Source: Talinum fruticosum (taxonomy: Eukaryota; Streptophyta; Magnoliopsida; Caryophyllales; Talinaceae). From it: a stretch of DNA of 64,000 nucleotides. The translations under genes were made by a program, and so were the position numbers. Below the pieces are notes generated by a model, which saw nothing but the letters and a program-made list of their open reading frames with translations, was not told where the DNA came from and ran no database searches. Shown one piece after another: positions 59,501 through 64,000 of the stretch; within the stretch, counting starts at the first letter, position 1; the number at the start of each line of letters is the position of its first letter. The stretch is from contig JAITYX010000030.1 in NCBI GenBank assembly GCA_021018815.1, positions 1,503,001-1,567,000 of the forward strand, written 5' to 3'.

Positions 59501-62500
59501 GAATTTTCTTCTTGTCGCCGTTTCCCATAATTTCATTGTACAGCTAACTTATTCTTCTATGATTTTTAGCTTTAGATTTCTTGTTTTCTTGTAGATGAAA
59601 TAAGAGTTTGAGCCTCAATTCATTCGTGCAATCATGAACCAACTTTGAACTTCCCCACAACTCTAGATCTTAAGAACAAGTTTGACTTTTCTCATAATGT
59701 GAACAACGAAAGTAAAGTTTGATGCTCCTTTGTAACATCACGAAAGGATGTTAGTATCTTTTATGTCACTAAAGAGCAACAAAGAGGCTCTTGCCTCAAT
59801 GGTTATCAAGGTTCCCATAAGGTTTCAATCCACTGCTGGATTTATACCCTAGGAGGTACAAATTCCCCTTCCTAGTGGCCCTATGGGCTAGTTACCCTGT
59901 GGATTAGCCTTCAATTAGCTTAGTGTGTTCTGTGTGCCCCCTGCTTATTGACAAGCCTTTAGGCCAAGTTGTTTGCAACTTACATTACCAAAATAAGGTC
60001 TTCAAAGAGCTTGTAAAAGTGGACTTGTCATCCTTAGTGGCAGCCTCCTATAATGTCTGGCCTTTTCTATCTCAGTACTCCCCTATTGTTGTACAGATCT
60101 CCTCCTCAATATTTTTCCAACCCAATTTGGGATTTGATAGTTTATTTCAGGATGTCTAACCTGTTCATGTGGATAATCCAGAGCCCACCTTGCTTCTATG
60201 TAAGGCTGATCACTAATTTCTTGAATCTTCAGGTGAAGATGTCCTAACTCACACCTCTATTTCTTACAATATTCCTCAGAGGCTTCTTCTTGATAGTATC
60301 ATGTTTCTTCATGGAAGAATTTGGCAACAGTTTGTGAAAAGCATTAACATTTAACAGCATGTTTTTCTTTTTTCTGTTTCTTTATTTTTTGCTTTGTACA
60401 GAGCTGATGACCACTTTCCAGTATCTTGAGGTTTGCAATAACCTAACTTGTACCTTTATTTCTTGCCATCTTCCTCTGATGCCTCTTTTTGATAGCATCA
60501 TGTTTCTTTCTTCATGGAAGAATTCAGGAATAGTCTGCGAAAAAAATGATGACTAAAAAGCATCCTTTTCCCTTTTCCCTTTATTTTTTTGTTTTGTCAA
60601 GGTGAGCATCATATGAAGAATACTGAAACATAGGGTTTACTAAAGTTGTCACTGATTGAAATATGGATTTGGTTCTCCCCTCTGATCATGCCAAATTTAA
60701 GATGTAAGGTTCTTGTCGAAAGTAAATTGTAATGGGTTCAAGACTCCAAAACTCTTTTAATTCTGTTAACATTCTTAAATAATGAATCTATTAAGCCCCT
60801 GGATGTTGTCCGTGCCTGCTAGAAGTTATCTATGTATTCATTTCGTCAGTTCCTTTTGAGGAATAGTTCTGGCGAAGTGACTAGCTGTTGATCAGATTGT
60901 TTATTTGGTTCTTCTTAGTGTGATTCTACCAATATGGATCTCAAAGTGAACCAAGAATGCATGTCATATCAACTGTACATCTGTTTCTGGGCGTTGAGGC
61001 TTCTGTTCTTATGTGACTTTATCATTGCTTTTGGTTCAGTTCACAAGATTGGAAGGCAAATCTGAGGCTTCCACCCCTGATACTCGTTTCAAGACAGAGG
61101 TATGCATGAATTCTGCAAAGTTCGAGCTTATTGCACATTAATTGTGCTTGGAGGAACACATAGTTTCCGTGGATTTTTGTAGTTGACTAATAGAACAAGT
61201 TTAGCTCAATTGTTTTGGAAGTTCCAATGAAAATCATGAAGGGTGGGAACAATGTTTTATCGGAAGATTGACTCCTTGGGCCAATTTGAGAGACCTGCAA
61301 GGCTGCACTCACATGTAAACACCTGAGAAGCATGAATGCTCTTTACGACGTCACCTCACTTATTTGTATCCAACACTTGCTGGACATTGACTATCCGGGG
61401 CACTTCTTGGACTCCCTAAACGCATACCAAATACACTATGCCACAAAGAAATTGGCTTTTGCTAATGACAATTGTAGGGCAGATGCACTATGAGCTGTTT
61501 GTCGTTGTTGCCCCACCAAGTATGACCCTCTCCAAGGCTGAAAACCTAGAGCAAATTATTAAACCACTAGTAGTTCAATTAGTATTTTTTCATCAATACA
61601 TGTCCATTATACGTGTTGTATTCTGACCTTTTGAAAATCTCGTTGGTGTGCTGGTCTTGTGCCGCGTCTGTCTTGTGTCGGTGTCCATGCTTCTTAAATA
61701 AATATTCTTGTGCTAATGGTTTTACAAAGGGGGAACATCGGGAAAGTTCTGGGGCAACTTTGAAACTAGAGTTTAGACCCCAAAATCGTTGGGTTGCGGA
61801 AGACATGAAATATAGGAGAAGCTGACTTTTTATAGGTGGTCCAAAATGACCCGAAGAAGTATTCTGATAATGTTCAATAACTGAACCAAGGAGGAAATAA
61901 AAGTTGAAACACAATGTCGATAGAGTAAAGGCTAGGGTATTAGTGTTTCTATGTAGTAATATACCAATGAACTTATTATTTTTGAAAGTAGAAGCTCTAT
62001 GGACAAGCATCACCGTCACCTTTCTTGTTCTGGCTTGTTTTGGTTTGGTTGACAGAGATTCAATAAATCTCCACTAGAAAGCTATTGCATGAAATCGGTC
62101 CCAATCAAGAGGTTCCTAACTAGGTAAAGCCATAATTTGTTTAGCAGTAGTACAAGCTGAGAGGATTCTGTTTTCAATTATAATAATGTTTAGAAGGGCT
62201 AGATGAGAATTGATTCATTTTGAAAACATTAGATTGTGTTGATTATGGATGACATTGTCATTTACTCCTTGAACAATTTCAGAAAAGATGCTTTATGTAT
62301 TAATTAATTTTGAGATTGATATCGTCTAATCTAAACTGGCAAAAGTCGGTAAGGAATGTGCATCCTGGCCAAAAAGAAACTCTGCCAGAGGTGGGATAAT
62401 ACTGTCAGCTAGTGTTTTTATTAGAGATTTTAAGCTGATGTAGTTTCATTCTGGACCAGGATGTCACTGCTACAAAAGGCAATGAATTTGAGGATTATTT

Positions 62501-64000
62501 CTTGAAGCGCGAACTACTTATGGGTATATATGAGAAGGGGTTTGAAAAGCCATCTCCGATCCAGGAGGAGAGTATTCCTATTGCTTTAACAGGAAGTGAT
62601 ATTCTTGCAAGAGCCAAAAATGGAACTGGGAAAACAGCTGCATTTTGCATCCCTGCGCTAGAAAAATTGACCCAGAAAACAACGTGATTCAAGGTGATCG
62701 ATTGAACATTAGCTGTTCCAGACAGCATTTTCACAAACATGCCTCTTTTATCTGACTCCTATCTTTTTGTGGTGTTTAGTGTCTCAACTAGCCTCCTATT
62801 TCTCTTTTACACTGCAGTGGTCATACTTGTTCCAACAAGAGAGTTAGCCCTTCAGACATCACAAGTGTGCAAGGAGCTTGGCAAGCATCTGAAAATTCAA
62901 GTCATGGTCACCACTGGAGGGACTAGTTTGAAAGACGATATTATGCGCCTATATCAACCAGTCCATTTGCTGGTTGGAACTCCTGGAAGAATCCTTGATT
63001 TGGCAAAGAAGGGTGTGTGTATTCTGAAGGACTGTTCGATGCTTGTTATGGATGAGGTATCTGTTGACTTCTTTCAATGTGCGCTTTGTCCTCCGAGCTT
63101 GTGCATTTTGAAGTCCTATCTTACTTTTGGTGGTCAGCTTCTTTGACTAGTTTATGGTTGATAGCTTCTTTGCTCGGTATATGCATTAACTCACTCAAGG
63201 TCCTTGAACTTAGGTGTTTGGTCTTCTTTTCTGTCCTTCCTTGCCACCGACCATCGTTGGGTTATAATTTCATTTTAGCCTCTTTACCTTCCATGTTACA
63301 TTATCTTGATGACAAACTAAGGATAAGAAATCCCTTATTATGGTAAATAAGCTTACAGAAAATGGAGTGGAGTACGGACCCTGTGACCTCTTCTGCTGAT
63401 TTGGATGTGCCTGATATCCATGCGTCTTTCTTCTGCAGGCTGACAAGCTTTTGTCCCCAGAGTTTCAGCCTTCAGTGGAGCAGTTGATTCGTTTCCTTCC
63501 TCAAAATAGGCAGATTTTGATGTTTTCGGCTACTTTTCCTGTGACTGTCAAGGACTTCAAGGATAGATATTTGCAAAAGCCTTATGTCATCAACCTCATG
63601 GATGAGCTTACTCTGAAAGGTATTACACAATATTACGCTTTTGTTGAAGAAAGACAGAAGGTCCACTGCCTGAATACTCTTTTCTCCAAGGTTTGCCATC
63701 AGCTTATGTGTTACTGCTGTTTCTATATTGCTTCCGAAGGATTTATAACTTGTTTATGGGTTGGCTTTCCAGCTTCAAATTAATCAGTCCATAATCTTTT
63801 GCAATTCTGTGAACCGAGTGGAGCTGTTGGCCAAGAAAATTACAGAACTTGGTTATTCCTGCTTTTACATCCATGCTAAGATGCTTCAAGACCATCGGAA
63901 TAGAGTATTCCATGACTTCCGTAATGGTGCTTGCAGGAACCTTGTTTGCACAGGTATTTCAGATTGAGATGCCTTTAATCTTAGTTTGACACTCTACTGT
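56580..64000 (+). CDS. RH8: DEAD-box RNA helicase, RH6/RH8/RH12 (DDX6/Dhh1) type, partial
   Basis: Exons: 56580-56866, 61040-61099, 62460-62693, 62818-63056, 63439-63690, 63773-63953; the rest lies right of the window. The Gln/Asn/Pro-rich N-terminus starts [20 protein letters not shown]. The helicase core has the Q motif (GFEKPSPIQ), motif [21 protein letters not shown], and DEAD split across exons 4 and 5. SAT, SIIFCNS and the conserved [18 protein letters not shown] follow. About 418 residues are present of an expected ~500. One base is missing in exon 2 (C4 run, 61074-61077; expected LPPPDTR) and one in exon 3 (A5 run, 62662-62666; expected EKIDPENN). The family represses translation and promotes mRNA decapping in P-bodies. 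RH8 is the nearest name, but RH6 and RH12 are close paralogues. Confidence 0.93.
56867..61039 (+). other. 4.2 kb first intron of the RH8-like gene with repeats
   Basis: Unusually long against the other introns of the gene. It contains a (GAT)-rich block at 57,720-57,800, where a short acidic frame ends ([15 protein letters not shown]), perhaps a transposon relic. A CCTTTGCGTTTTT motif is doubled at 58,105-58,165. A ~199 bp imperfect tandem duplication lies at 60,206-60,601. No intact gene is seen in it. Confidence 0.6.
60206..60601 (+). repeat. imperfect ~199 bp tandem duplication in the RH8-like intron
   Basis: Both copies begin GCTGAT, share CCTAACT, TATTTCTT, TTGATAG(T/C)ATCATGTTTCTT and CATGGAAGAATT, and end in a T-rich tract followed by GTACAG or GTCAAG. 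The copy junction looks like a splice acceptor (TTTGCTTTGTACAG). Confidence 0.7.
61100..62459 (+). other. second intron of the RH8-like gene, transposon-like piece
   Basis: A 1.36 kb intron. Near 61,370-61,400 it has CCAACACTTGCTGGACATTG, and near 61,650-61,700 it has GTCTTGTGTCGGTGTCCATG, phrases often met in plant DNA-transposon remnants. No coding frame was recognised. Confidence 0.35.

Overview
The window is nuclear DNA of a flowering plant, most likely a eudicot. The genes are split by GT-AG introns, the spacers are AT-rich, and the recognisable proteins are plant families: neprosin/DUF239 proteins, a TETRASPANIN-10-like protein, a plastid S1-domain protein, a two-LIM-domain protein and an RH8-type DEAD-box helicase. 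No CRISPR array, rRNA or tRNA was seen.

Layout. 1-5,900 has no recognisable protein; splice-like signals suggest a minus-strand spliced transcript. 6,462-31,573 holds four minus-strand paralogues of the neprosin family (at 6.5-9.6, 12.2-14.8, 16.2-18.5 and 29.8-31.6 kb), each with seven exons and only phase-0 introns. Between the third and fourth copies lies a 9.3 kb minus-strand Ty3-gypsy element (20,025-29,352). It has two ~625 bp LTRs, a degenerate gag-protease and no polymerase. It also has three tandem-repeat arrays, a plus-strand antisense ORF with its own TATA box, and a nested 1.44 kb insertion. Then, all on minus, come a mitochondrial-carrier-type transporter (33.8-34.9 kb), a TET10-like tetraspanin (37.4-42.3 kb), an SDP-like plastid S1 protein (43.7-51.0 kb) and a LIM protein (52.1-53.6 kb). 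On plus, an RH8-like helicase starts at 56,580 and runs off the right edge.

Two points dominate. First, seven of the nine recognisable genes carry single-base deletions inside exons, 11 in total. Every one is a -1 event that is repaired by lengthening a run of identical bases. Splice sites, exon lengths and family homology all predict the missing base. This looks like uncorrected homopolymer error in a long-read assembly rather than parallel gene death, so these genes are annotated as probably functional. Second, all four neprosin paralogues lack a glutamate at the position I align with the first catalytic Glu of neprosin (Gln, Ile, Val and Ile instead), while the second Glu is kept or restorable. 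The cluster may therefore be non-proteolytic or altered in activity.

The genes do not form a pathway. The neprosin copies are a tandem family spread apart by transposon insertion, and the others are unlinked housekeeping or developmental genes.
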